DNA of 64,000 bases from Podospora pseudoanserina (taxonomy: Eukaryota > Ascomycota > Sordariomycetes > Sordariales > Podosporaceae), in NCBI RefSeq assembly GCF_035222485.1, contig NW_026946671.1, positions 1,550,001-1,614,000 on the forward strand, written 5' to 3'. Under the pieces are notes generated by a model that was given only the letters and a program-made list of their open reading frames with translations, made no database searches and was not told the DNA's origin. Position 1 is the first letter of the stretch. Each line of letters starts with the position of its first letter. Position numbers and translations under genes: made by a program. This document shows, one piece after another, positions 38,016 to 47,808 of this stretch.

Positions 38016-39410
38016 ATGGAACAAATCACACAACCAAGCACACGAGATCAAAATGCCGGCCATGGACTCGAGCAGGATATCACTGTACGGTCAAATGAAA
38101 ATGATGAATGGCACGAGAGCATCAGGGACGCATTACGGATACTAGACCTACCAGACAACTTCACCGTTGGGCTCGACCTGATGACCATGACTACCACCAC
38201 CAGCTTCCAAGGGTTTCAAAAAATCCCTCCAGGACGTCATTTTCTTTGGGTGCAACAACCAGGTGCTCCCTTCCGGTCAGGGTACTGGTTCGTGTCAAAA
38301 AATTGGCGAGGAAATTTTTGGATCATAAAGTGGGACAAGTTCAACGAGGTGCTGGCCGAACCGACTCCTGAGGAGAAGAAGGATGCTGTTGACAGAGCGG
38401 ATTTCGAGAAACTCGTACCATACACCCTTGATGGGCTGACTAACAACAAGGGCCGGTCCGGTGGTGAACCGGTAGTTGCTGATTACTCGTTTGCACCCAC
38501 TGACTCTTCGCAGCCGGTTTGGTCACGAGATCCTGCGTCCCTCTGGGCCATGCTGACGGATGATATTACTACCGACACCATTCCTCGAAACAAATTGGAG
38601 CCACGTAACAACGAATTTCTTGTCGATTCGACTACTGATCGCAGGCCAGAGCTGCCGCTGGAAAGTAGTTCAGCAATGCAAGCAAAATACGACGGTCAGT
38701 TTCACTTTATCCCGTTCTCCCACATACCGAGGGAAGCTGGGTCCGGAAGATCAATTGGCAGACCACACGACGAAATAATGGACGAGATACTCTCCGAGAT
38801 ACAATTCTCCTTTCTGACCGGAACCTTGCTCAGCAACCTGGCCTGCCTTGAGCACTGGTGGGACTTGGTGTTGAGAGTGGTGTTGAAATCCTGGGATTTG
38901 GTTTGGGCACGACCCAAGTTTGTGGGGGACATGATTACGATTCTGCATGCCCAATTGTACTTCACAGAGGTGTGTCTTGAGGGGGACAACACGCCTGTGT
39001 TGGGGGGGTGCAAGGAGAAGTCCAAGACTGAGGCTGGTCCGAATCCGGATAGGGTGTTGTATCAGGTCAAGAGGGGAAGCAGGGAACGGTTGAAGAAGGC
39101 GCTGGAGAGCTTTAGACAGGACATGAAGACTCGTGTTCAGGGGCAGGACACGATAATTCGTATTCCAGGGCAGAGTGGGAAGATTGCGGAGGCCAGGAAG
39201 AGGTTTGAAGAGTTGGAATGCTTCTTCGGTTTGGGCTGGGACCTTGGGGGAAAGGGTTCTGGTGCCAACAGAGAGGACAGCAGCAGTAGCGAGGATGAGG
39301 ATGCAAAGGAAGACGAGAACTGGAATAGCGAAGATGATGATGATCAGCCGGTTATGGTTGAGTTGGACGAGAAGGGAAGAGAAGTCGGGCTGGTCAGCTT
39401 TAACGACTAG
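38016..39410 (+). CDS. AAR2: U5 snRNP assembly factor Aar2
   Basis: Aar2 binds Prp8 during cytoplasmic U5 snRNP assembly and is displaced by Brr2 in the nucleus. A single exon encodes 464 residues; the ATG at 38016 has A at -3. The N-terminal domain begins at LDLPDNFTVGLDL, followed by the family block GFQKIPPGRHFLWVQ and RSGYWF. A central linker precedes the C-terminal helical domain (EILSEIQFSFLTGTLLSNLACLEHW around residues 260-285). The last 60 residues are acidic and serine-rich (SSSSEDEDAKEDEN), then a short VMVELDEKGREVGLVSF tail typical of Aar2. The gene itself has no intron. It lies tandem to SNF8. Confidence 0.9.
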   Translation: MEQITQPSTRDQNAGHGLEQDITVRSNENDEWHESIRDALRILDLPDNFTVGLDLMTMTTTTSFQGFQKIPPGRHFLWVQQPGAPFRSGYWFVSKNWRGNFWIIKWDKFNEVLAEPTPEEKKDAVDRADFEKLVPYTLDGLTNNKGRSGGEPVVADYSFAPTDSSQPVWSRDPASLWAMLTDDITTDTIPRNKLEPRNNEFLVDSTTDRRPELPLESSSAMQAKYDGQFHFIPFSHIPREAGSGRSIGRPHDEIMDEILSEIQFSFLTGTLLSNLACLEHWWDLVLRVVLKSWDLVWARPKFVGDMITILHAQLYFTEVCLEGDNTPVLGGCKEKSKTEAGPNPDRVLYQVKRGSRERLKKALESFRQDMKTRVQGQDTIIRIPGQSGKIAEARKRFEELECFFGLGWDLGGKGSGANREDSSSSEDEDAKEDENWNSEDDDDQPVMVELDEKGREVGLVSFND

Positions 39411-39874
39411 CTGTGTTGGCGCTTTGCTGTGGTGTTGGAACGCGGGACAATTGAAGGCCCAGCTCTTTGGTGGTTATCTTCTCGGGGGGGCTTGGATTGG
39501 TCTTTGGGTGCATTGTGCAGAAAAATGATTCCTGAAAGCTGTTGGTAAAGTTGGGCTGGTGCCTTGAGTCCTGTCATAACCAAGCTTGCGTATTTGGCAA
39601 GCTTATTGTGGCTGACAGGTGCCCCTGAATCACTGTTTATTTGCCAAGCCAGGGGTGTCTCCGGTGGTTGCTGTGGGCGAACGGCCCTGTGGGACTTCCC
39701 CAGGTTCCCCAACTGTGGCTGCTTATCTCATCGCCCCGCCTCCCACCTTGAAGCTACCCGCTTTCATTCATCATTCGTCACCAACCTCACTCATTCACCA
39801 ACTTACCCTGCTCATAATCCCCAACACCAAACACCCTGCTCTCATTAGTCCAAGGAAAGCCTAACAACGAAATC
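39411..39874. other. Short intergenic region AAR2 / SNF8
   Basis: About 460 bases with the 3' flank of AAR2 and the promoter and leader of SNF8. The final 100 bases are C/A-rich leader-like sequence. No gene seen. Confidence 0.6.
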
Positions 39875-40696
39875 ATGTCACGCAAAGGCGTCGGCCTCGC
39901 CGCCTTTGATCGCTCCCGCCTCACCTCGGCCTCGTACGCAAACCACGGCACCACTCTCCGCACCACCAACGCCCAAGCCCTCGAAACTCAGCTCTCCGTC
40001 TTTCGCTCCCTCCTCCAGCAGTTTGCACAGCAACACGGCAAAGAAATCCGCTCCAACCCCTCTTTCCGCGCCCAGTTTGCCCGGATGTGCACCGCCATCG
40101 GGGTGGACTTTCTGGCCGCCTCGGCCAGCCACGAAGGCAGCCGGGGGAAGGGAGGGGAGAGCTCCATCTGGGGCCAGCTGCTAGGGAGGACGGTGAACGA
40201 CTTTTACTTTGAGCTCGCGGTGAAAGTGGTGGAGGTTTGCTCTGACACGAGGGGGGAGAACGGGGGGTTGATTGAGGTGAGGAAGGTGAGGGAGCTGCTG
40301 CAGGTGAGGCAGGAGAAGCAGATGGGCGGTCCGGGGCAGAAGGAAGGGGGGGGGTTGACGGAGGATGATGTACTGCGGGCGGTAGGGACGCTCAAGCCGT
40401 TGGGGTCGGCGTACTCGATTGTGAGGGTGGGGTCGAAGCCATATATTCGGTCGGTGCCGAAGGAGCTGAATACGGATCAGAGTGCTGTGCTGGAGGCGGT
40501 GCAGGTGCTGGGGTATGTGTCGGTTTCGATGTTGATGGTGAATTTGAAGTGGGCGAGGGCGAGGGCCAAGACGGCGGTGGAGGATTTGGTCGGGGAGGGG
40601 ATGCTGTGGGTTGATAAGCAGGCTGGGGGTGAGTGGGATTACTGGAGTCCTGGGTTTATGCTGGAGGGGCAGGACGGTGGTGGGTTTGGGGGGTGA
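39875..40696 (+). CDS. SNF8: ESCRT-II subunit Snf8/Vps22
   Basis: Subunit of ESCRT-II, which with Vps25 and Vps36 sorts ubiquitinated membrane proteins into multivesicular bodies. A single exon of 273 residues starts at the ATG at 39875 (A at -3). The start MSRKGVGLAAFD matches the family's MRRGVG-type N-terminus. The helical segment LETQLSVFRSLLQQFAQQHG is followed by NPSFRAQFARMCTAIGVDFLA, then VNDFYFELAVKVVEVC and two winged-helix domains. The second ends in AKTAVEDLVGEGMLWVD and WDYWSPGFM. Length is close to other fungal Snf8 proteins. Glycine-rich insertions occur near residues 150-165 and at the C-terminus. Confidence 0.92.
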   Translation: MSRKGVGLAAFDRSRLTSASYANHGTTLRTTNAQALETQLSVFRSLLQQFAQQHGKEIRSNPSFRAQFARMCTAIGVDFLAASASHEGSRGKGGESSIWGQLLGRTVNDFYFELAVKVVEVCSDTRGENGGLIEVRKVRELLQVRQEKQMGGPGQKEGGGLTEDDVLRAVGTLKPLGSAYSIVRVGSKPYIRSVPKELNTDQSAVLEAVQVLGYVSVSMLMVNLKWARARAKTAVEDLVGEGMLWVDKQAGGEWDYWSPGFMLEGQDGGGFGG

Positions 40697-41531
40697 GGGA
40701 GTGGTGATGATGACTGTTGACGAGCTGAACCGATGTAGATGAGAAAATTTCCACCCTACCGGCTCGGCGTTGTCAAAATCATGCTGTCTTGTTGCCCTCA
40801 AGATAAACTGCAGGCATCATTGTCTAGAGACGCCTCTGGATTCGCCCCATCTCGCCATACACAAGACTCAGACACAGGCGCTTTCAACCCCGACCAGACC
40901 AGGCCTCATCATTTGGGTCCAAAAGCAACCTACCTCACAGGCTTTCGAGGTCTAGGTTACTGCGGTTTGTACAGGTTCTGGTTGGTGTCCTAGGAATGGA
41001 AAATGATTGGGACAGGATAAAACACAACAAAATCGACCAGAGGCCCTCTCAGGAGAGCCGTTATGCATGGGGAACCTTGATGACGGTTTATATCATGGTT
41101 GGTAATTTGATGTTTTTAAAACAGATGGACAACCCAACACTGAACTCGGTGTTGAATTTAAGAATAACATTTATTTGTACGATTGTTGTCTCTTGGATTG
41201 CATGTTTGACACCGGATGGCAAGTGGCATATTGCATTATCGATTGTTGTCTGTCATCTTAAAAACAAGCAAGGGGCTCTGCCTAATCATTCATAGCAAAT
41301 AGCCACCCAAAGCGAGAAATACAACGCTGTAGAAAGGGTATCCCCCATACGCTGAAAGATCCAGCCCCTATAACCCAACATGACAAGGGGTGAACAAATT
41401 GCCATTTGAGAAAAAGAAATGACATAACCTTTATGCATGCAACACAGCTAGTTCAGCCCACTGGCTGTTCCACTCGCTCTGCTACTTCTGTTCCTACAAC
41501 GTAAGATATTCAGCTGTGAATGCCTCCCCCA
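40697..41531. other. Convergent 3' intergenic region
   Basis: Lies between the stops of SNF8 (plus) and the cysteine-rich protein gene (minus). An open frame at 40996-41295 begins with ATG but shows no domain and is AT-rich 3' flank; not called. Nothing else seen. Confidence 0.55.
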
Positions 41532-43074
41532 TTACTGCTCATTGGACATTCCTGAACTGGGGCTCAAACCCCGGGGTACCCCCAGAGTGGGGGTTGTCAG
41601 CCCTGTAGTATCTGCAACGCCATTGGCTGTCGTTGAGACAACAATGTCTACAGTCCCGAACTCAACAGCCTCCTCGGTCAAGGCCACCCCCTCGATAACC
41701 TCCAAAGGTTCAGATCCAAAGATGTCCATCCCATTGGCCTCTTCCGCATCTGTTTTGTTGTGCTCGGCGTGTTCAAAGGATGATGACAGATCAGTCTCGG
41801 ATTCGGTTTCGTCATCCTTGACGGAAGTGGTGTAGCCCGGGGCCGTGATACGAGTCCATAGGCCATCCAAGTCGACGGAGAAGACTGGCTCGGCTGTCGT
41901 TGGTGGCGAGGCTAGTACCGGAGGGCCAAAAGTCGAGATGGAGGCAATCGGATCCCCAGTATCCTGATCGTAAACCATGCCTGTCGATTCCGTCATGACG
42001 TGGTCATCAGTGATCTCGTTGGGTGAGACCGAAGAAGAAGAAGAAGCGACAGGGGCATGGGCTTTGTGGCCACGGGGCTGGTTCATGGGAATACGTCAGT
42101 GGAATCTCAGGGTACATGGGATAAAAAGAGAATGGACTTACCAGTGGAACAGGCCGACATCCCAAGTTCTTTACAGTCTCCACATCGACACATGGCCTCA
42201 TTTTCACTTGGCTGAACGAATACCCAGTGGCTACAGTGGGAGGTATATCTCCGTTCAGAACACCATCCAGACTAACCCAAGACTTTTGTCTACCGATAGG
42301 GTGGCATCTGTGACAGACTTTGTGCTGACACTCATACTTGGGGTCCGGCATCCAAGGACGGTCGTCATCGGGGTATTTGAACCCGTACTGATTGTTGAAG
42401 TCCTGGTCCCGAAGACGCTCGTTAGTTATCACGTCCAGGACGTGGTCGCGTTGGGCGAGAATCTCCTTCAACTCTTCTGGAGTGTAGTTCCAGAGTTGCT
42501 CCCGTGTTATTTCGTCCAAGAAGCTGTACTTTTCGCTTCGTGCGTCTGCGCCGTGTTTGCCGAGTGTCATTTGCTGGGAAAAGTTGTGGCCCAGTTGATC
42601 AAAGGCAATCTTGGGGGGTTTATGTTAACAAATGATTCTGTGTGCGAGTTTGAGTGAAGAGGCACATACCTGGAAACCGAGTTCTTTTATCCCAATAATC
42701 AGAGGTTCTCGGTCCATGACACAGCGATACAGCCACCCAAATGGGTGAGACCTCTTGCAGTTATCGCACTTGAATCGCTCGTTGACCTGGTACAGTGTTG
42801 ACATGACGGAATGGTGGCAGTTTGGCCTCCAGGCGCGGGAGAGTCGAGCTGGAGGTCTGAGCTGGTAGGCTGTGAGGCTTGAGAGTGGGATGCTCATATC
42901 GTGCGGACGTACGGGCACGGCCTGGGGATCGTAGTTTGACAGCGCGAGGTTACGAGGCAAAACTCTCTGCTTCCCCTTTCCCTCATCATCATTATCACCA
43001 TAAGGTGGACTCTGCTGTTGTTGTGGTGGGCCTGAGAAGCCCGGGGGTGGCTTTGATGGGGGTGTGGTGCTCAT
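41532..43074 (-). CDS. Uncharacterised cysteine-rich, probably zinc-binding fungal protein
   Basis: I do not recognise a named family. Three exons on the minus strand, 42670-43074, 42142-42609 and 41532-42077 (donors GTATGT and GTAAGT, acceptors CCAAG and AACCAG), encode 472 residues in a consistent frame. A proline/glutamine-rich start is followed by Cys86, a CxxC pair (FKCDNCKRSHPFGWLYRC: C103, C106, C118) and a helical region (ITREQLWNYTPEELKEILAQR). A second cluster follows, CQHKVCHRCH (C229, C234, C237), then C275 and C286. This spacing suggests two or more zinc sites. The C-terminal 180 residues are acidic and serine/threonine-rich with no cysteines, so probably disordered. No signal peptide or membrane segment. 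Function unknown; nuclear or cytosolic binding role is only inference. Confidence 0.8.
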
Positions 43075-44827
43075 GTTGTCGAATAGCGATGAAGGAAGAG
43101 GCCTGAAGATGGCATCCGGATTACAGAAACAACGCTAGCGAGCTTGCTCGGCTTTTTTATTATTATGGATTATGACGGAGCAGTCAAGTCGCTGACGATT
43201 TCGGCGGAGACAGCCATAGATTCCGGAGCCAGGCAGACTCACCTGAAGGTCGCAGGCATGGGCTTGGAAAGCCGAGCACTCCCTTAGCCAGTAATATTCA
43301 TCGCGTTTGCTTACCTTCAGGATTGGCAAGAGCACAAACTGGAAAACCATTCAAAGCTTCCATCCATCGCGCCTTCCTTCTTCTCCACCTCAAGCCTAGA
43401 GCCAAAGCCACCAAAACCCAGGTGAACGGGAAGGTGGGGAGATGGGCAAACGCTCTTTCCCACGACCAAAGCTTGACATCAGAACTAAGATAAAGCACCT
43501 ATCATTACCAGAGAAATACAACACCTACCTGCGATGAGTTCCTTTTCTTCTGCTTTGCTTGACATGGTCCTAGTGTATTTAACTCCCGGTTGCCTCCTTG
43601 AAACAGACCTCAACATTGCCATCCGTTTTGTACAACAGCGGGCAAGGCTGGGATATCACCAGCTCAAGGCCACAACCACACACAATTCATCCGTTCGGTC
43701 TGCCTACCTTGAGGGTTTTGTGAGTCTGTGGCGGGGTCTTCTCTTTTCTGACCTACAAGGTGTGTAGGTGGAGATGTGGAGGGGAGTGAGTGTCGTTCAT
43801 GCCTATCCGAGCCAGACTACACATGTGCAGAGTACCTAGATTGATGTGATGGAACAAGCCTTCTAGAAAACCACTAGATACTTGTACACGCAGGAGAAGA
43901 TGTCCATTGTGGATGAGGTGGAGGTGAAGTTAAAGGTCCAAGACATGGATGGCATGCGGCTCATTAAAAACCGGGGCTGTGTTGTCGCCATTTAAGGCTG
44001 GCAGTGGAGCTACCGAGGAAGCTTTCACACAGCTTCCGTTCATTCCATTGCTGACTTCTTCGTCGGATAGCAGTGCCAAATGGCCATGTCACAGCCAATC
44101 AGACATTTTGGACATCCCGAAACCCTGTGCGTCAAGGCGTGGTGCTGGTGGTCTGGATGACTGGCCCAGACGAGCTGAGATCTGGAGGAAGCAGTGAGAG
44201 CGACAGGGATGAAAGGGCAGGGATCAGACCTTGCCGTGTGCTGTTGTGCTGTGGTTGCTGTTGCTCTCAGCAGCTGTGGGGGAAAACAAAAGCCTCGGGC
44301 CATGGGAAGAACAACCAATCAGCAGCGTCCCCTGTGGTCTGCATTCAGGTCCCCACACGCCTGTCTCGAAGGGCGGGCCCCTGTCGCGACGCCCGTCGAT
44401 GGGGGGAGAGCTCATCTGCTCCCCCCCAGCGCCCCAATCCGATCCAAAAAACCAGCCTCCCCGTTTCCCGAGCTGGTGCAAGCCGAGATTTCGCGACGAC
44501 GGCCATCTCTCCTCGATCCTCTTCACCGTACCTTTCCTGCATCACACTGGTGAGTTGTTCTTTTTGCCCACCCCAGGGCATTTGTCATTTCCAAGCCCAA
44601 TTGGCTTTCTCCTCCAGCTGCAACGCGCCTCCGTTTTCGTTTGACTTGCAGCCGTCGTCATCGGGATTCGAGACCCGCCCTGTTGCCCCCGTACTCTCTC
44701 CACTGTTGTAAACAAAGCGTTGACCTGGGCACAAGGTAGACAGACCGCCGACACCGAACTGTGCGCCGCCGCTGCGACTCCGAACGAGTTATACATATAG
44801 CTAGATGCCGATTTGACCGCGCCGACC
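43075..44827. promoter_or_regulatory. Divergent intergenic region, Cys-rich protein / Mpv17 gene
   Basis: About 1.75 kb between the two start codons. The open frames here (for example 43534-43767, 77 residues) have no domain. The last 350 bases before 44828 are pyrimidine-rich and are likely promoter and leader of the Mpv17-family gene. No structured element recognised. Confidence 0.5.
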
Positions 44828-45768
44828 ATGTCGTCCATCAAGATTGAGCGGGACACCGTTCAGCAGACCATCACCGATGCCGCCAAGAGCTTGAGCAAGA
44901 AGGATGTTGGCTTCGTGGGCAGCACCGCCGCCGCCATCGCCGAGGCTGCCCACGGCGACCTTCCCGGCACCACTGGAAAACATCCCATCTCGGCCGTCGT
45001 CGGTACTGCCCTCACCGGCGGCAGAAAGAATGCCGGGACAAAGGGTTACCTCGCTGCCTACCTCCGCCAACTAGAGACCAACCCTCTGCGGACCAAGATG
45101 CTCACGGCCGGCACGCTCGCTGGCGCTCAGGAGTTGATCGCATCGTGGCTGGCTAAGGACCGCAACAAGCATGGCAACTACTTCACATCCCGCGTGCCCA
45201 AGATGGCCACCTATGGCGCACTTGTCAGCGCTCCCCTCGGCCACTTTTTGATCTGGCTCTTGCAGAAGACCTTCAGCGGCCGTACCAGCCTGCGTGCCAA
45301 GATCTTGCAGATTCTCGTCAGCAATTTGATTGTAGGTCTCCTATGTCACGGCTATGTTGAATCAGGCCATGATGTGCTAACCACTGTTGTTTCTTCAAGA
45401 TTGCCCCCATCCAAAACACCGTCTACCTCGTCGCCATGGCCTTGATCGCGGGTGCCAAGAACTTCCACCAAGTAAAGGCCACGGTCAAGGTTGGTTTCTG
45501 GAAGGTGATGAAGGTGAGCTGGATCACCTCGCCTCTCTGCCTGGCCTTTGCCCAGAAGTTCCTGCCCGAGCACACATGGTTGCCCTTCTTCAACCTTGTG
45601 TCCTTCATCATCGGCACCTACATCAACACCATCACCAAGAAGAAGCGCTTGGCGGCCCTCCGCAAGAAGCACTTTGGTGAGGGCCGCGCTCCCGGCCCCA
45701 GCGGTGCCCCCTCGACTCTGGGCCGCCCTGAGGATTACCCCCCTCTCGGCCCCAACCCCCCTTACTAA
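44828..45768 (+). CDS. Mpv17/PMP22-family peroxisomal or mitochondrial membrane protein
   Basis: Member of the Mpv17/PMP22 family of small channel-like membrane proteins of peroxisomes and mitochondria. Two exons, 44828-45331 and 45400-45768, encode 290 residues; the 68-base intron has donor GTAGGT, branch TGCTAACC and acceptor TTCAAG. After an Ala-rich soluble start, family motifs appear: YLRQLETNPLRTKMLTAG, the membrane segment MATYGALVSAPLGHFLIWLL, then QNTVYLVAMALIAG and the C-terminal signature FWKVMKVSWITSPLCLAFAQ with FNLVSFIIGTYINT. A basic KKKRLAALRKKHF stretch and a proline-rich tail follow. About four membrane helices are expected. The ATG at 44828 (ACC before it) was chosen; the frame extends upstream without an ATG. 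Substrate and exact organelle cannot be read from sequence. Confidence 0.88.
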
Positions 45769-46333
45769 ATTTTGGGGGTTCCATAATAAAGCGATCGAGG
45801 AACCGTGATGTGCCTGCCAAAGAGGAAAACGTGTGACCGCTTCTCTCGTGTATCTCTGGAATATGTCTGAATAAAAGGGGGAATGGACACATGTCTAATG
45901 TCAGTGGGGCGGAAAGATTGGAAAGGGCAATGATGGTTGGCTGGATGGATATTTTTTAGTTACGATGATACATGTGTATGCGTGTGTGATGTGTCCGAGC
46001 GCGAGCGAGATTCTGTATTTTCGGTTGGCGGGAAGCAGGAATCCTTGCTTTCAGAAGGGAGTTATTTATTCTATGTGTTTGTCTTGAGAGGAAAGGTGGA
46101 GGGGTGGTTGGATACCTGATTTGCACAATTTTGGTTGGTTTTTATTTTATTTATTTTTCTCTCGATTTGTTCATGAATCATCTATTTTCCCTGGACTTCC
46201 GGACCTGAGCTCGAGGTTTTGGTCTTGGGGGGCAAGAAAGATGAAAATAAGATGGATATATGTTTACTGTCTTGGTTTAGATTACCGCGTGTATGTTCTG
46301 CTGAAACGTTTTGACACAAAAAAAAAGATTCTT
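45769..46333. other. Convergent 3' intergenic region
   Basis: About 565 bases between the stops of the Mpv17-family gene (plus) and the hemerythrin gene (minus). T-rich in the right half. AATAAA-like AATAAAG at 45787 and 45871 could be polyadenylation signals for the plus-strand gene. No gene seen. Confidence 0.55.
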
Positions 46334-47050
46334 TCAGATAGGAATCGCCCTCATCTCCTCCAACGTCCAATACTTCCTCATCGTCTCCGCCTCCAGCTCC
46401 TTGACCTCGTCATCCAGATGCTTCATCAGCACCTCCCCCCAGGTGTCCATCTTTTCCTTGAGGACCGACAGCTCCAAGTCGACCTCGCGGCTCTTGCACA
46501 TGAGGATGTACTCGTGCAGCTGGTCCATCCCCTCGTGGATCAGCTTGTGCTGCCTCAGCAGCTTGTTGCTCTTGCCGGCCTTGAACTGGGGCATCTTCTT
46601 GGCCAGGATGGGGTAGAGGTGGGTCTCCTCGATGGAGTGATGAGACTCGAGGTACCGGACCAGCCGGAGGCCCTCGTCGAGGAACTGCTTGAGGGACATG
46701 TTTTGGGGGCGGCGGGAGTTGACGCAGGCTGTGTAGAGGATTGTCCACATTCCTACAAAGTGGTCGTGCTGGAGAGGTAAGAAGGGAAAATGAGAGATGA
46801 GTATGTGAGGGAATAGAGTGAAACAAACAAGGGTATGGCAAAATATGAACAAACTTACAAAGTACTTCATTTGTTCAGCTAAGCGGTTGTAGATTTTGAA
46901 CTCGGTTGGTGACAGTGGCGGCAGTGACGAAGTTGTTGCAGTGGACGACGCATCGTCATTGGCAGTAGGAGTGGTTGGCTGGGGAGATGAAGTCTGAGTG
47001 GTTGATTCATCTGTATTCACAGCAGCCTTTGCTTGCTCTGTGTCTGCCAT
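46334..47050 (-). CDS. Hemerythrin/HHE cation-binding domain protein
   Basis: Two exons on the minus strand, 46859-47050 and 46334-46768 (donor GTAAGT, acceptor CTCCAG), encode 208 residues. A low-complexity S/T-rich start of about 45 residues precedes a four-helix HHE domain. The iron-ligand pattern is visible: HDHFVGMW at residue 65, ESHHSIEETHLYPIL and RQHKLIHEGMDQLHEYI. The ATG at 47050 starts MADTEQAK; the frame upstream has no better start. Proteins of this type bind a di-iron centre and may sense or bind oxygen or nitric oxide; the exact role in filamentous fungi is not settled. No targeting signal is evident. It lies head-to-tail with RAD26, 758 bases apart. Confidence 0.9.
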   Translation of the reverse strand: MADTEQAKAAVNTDESTTQTSSPQPTTPTANDDASSTATTSSLPPLSPTEFKIYNRLAEQMKYFVSLFIFCHTLVCFTLFPHILISHFPFLPLQHDHFVGMWTILYTACVNSRRPQNMSLKQFLDEGLRLVRYLESHHSIEETHLYPILAKKMPQFKAGKSNKLLRQHKLIHEGMDQLHEYILMCKSREVDLELSVLKEKMDTWGEVLMKHLDDEVKELEAETMRKYWTLEEMRAIPI

Positions 47051-47808
47051 GTTGGGCAATCTGTGTGTTGGCGGGTTGTTGAGCTTGGTGGTTTGATGTG
47101 ATGCTCGATCTGCGCATGATGTTAGCCCAGGCACTGGATATAAGTAATAGACGCTCTACAGACTCTGAACCTGCAACAGAGATTGAAAACGAAGTGAGGC
47201 TGTGGAAAGTACCCTGCTTGTCCTGCGGCTCAGCACAATGACAGTTATTCTCATCCGGGCATCTAGCGCACCAAGAAATTGTTTTCTGCACAAATGACTC
47301 AAAGGTCTCGAGAAGGAATCAGTGTCTTCAGATAAATTGGTAATTGTCCAGTTATGAGCCACGGTTCAGTCAGACTGTGGTCGTGCTCTTTCGGACTTGA
47401 GACCTCAAAGATCATTGTTACCAATAGGGGGGGGGTGTTGGTGATTTGGTAAGCAATTAGCAATCCCAATCCCCTCACATTAGCCCCGGTCACCGCGCGG
47501 TATCCCCTTCTGGACTTACAATGACAAACCTCTATTACTGGACATGCTCAGCGACTTCTCTTGATATGGGGCACATATTGTATTTTCACGCCTTGTGACA
47601 AAAGGTGTATGATATTACATTTGTAACTCCATGAAACCCAGCCGCTATCGCTAAAACCCTGATATCAGATGCCCGTGTTAAACGCCTGCTCGACCCAGAT
47701 TCGCCACCATATCATACCCATAACCGTGAATATTATCACCCCTGAAACTGCGATAACCATTATTTGGCCATGAATGCTATAACTCAATGCCTTCCTCTTC
47801 TTTGAGGT
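47051..47808. other. Intergenic region RAD26 / hemerythrin gene
   Basis: Holds the RAD26 3' flank and the promoter of the hemerythrin gene, both on the minus strand. AT-rich near 47520-47770. No coding signal seen. Confidence 0.55.

Noticed and set aside
40181-40801. 206-codon open frame antisense to SNF8
   Set aside because: Shadow frame rich in P, H, L and R; SNF8 on the other strand is clearly the gene.
40996-41295. 99-codon frame between SNF8 and the Cys-rich gene
   Set aside because: Begins with ATG and has a few hydrophobic residues, but lies in AT-rich convergent 3' sequence and resembles nothing known.
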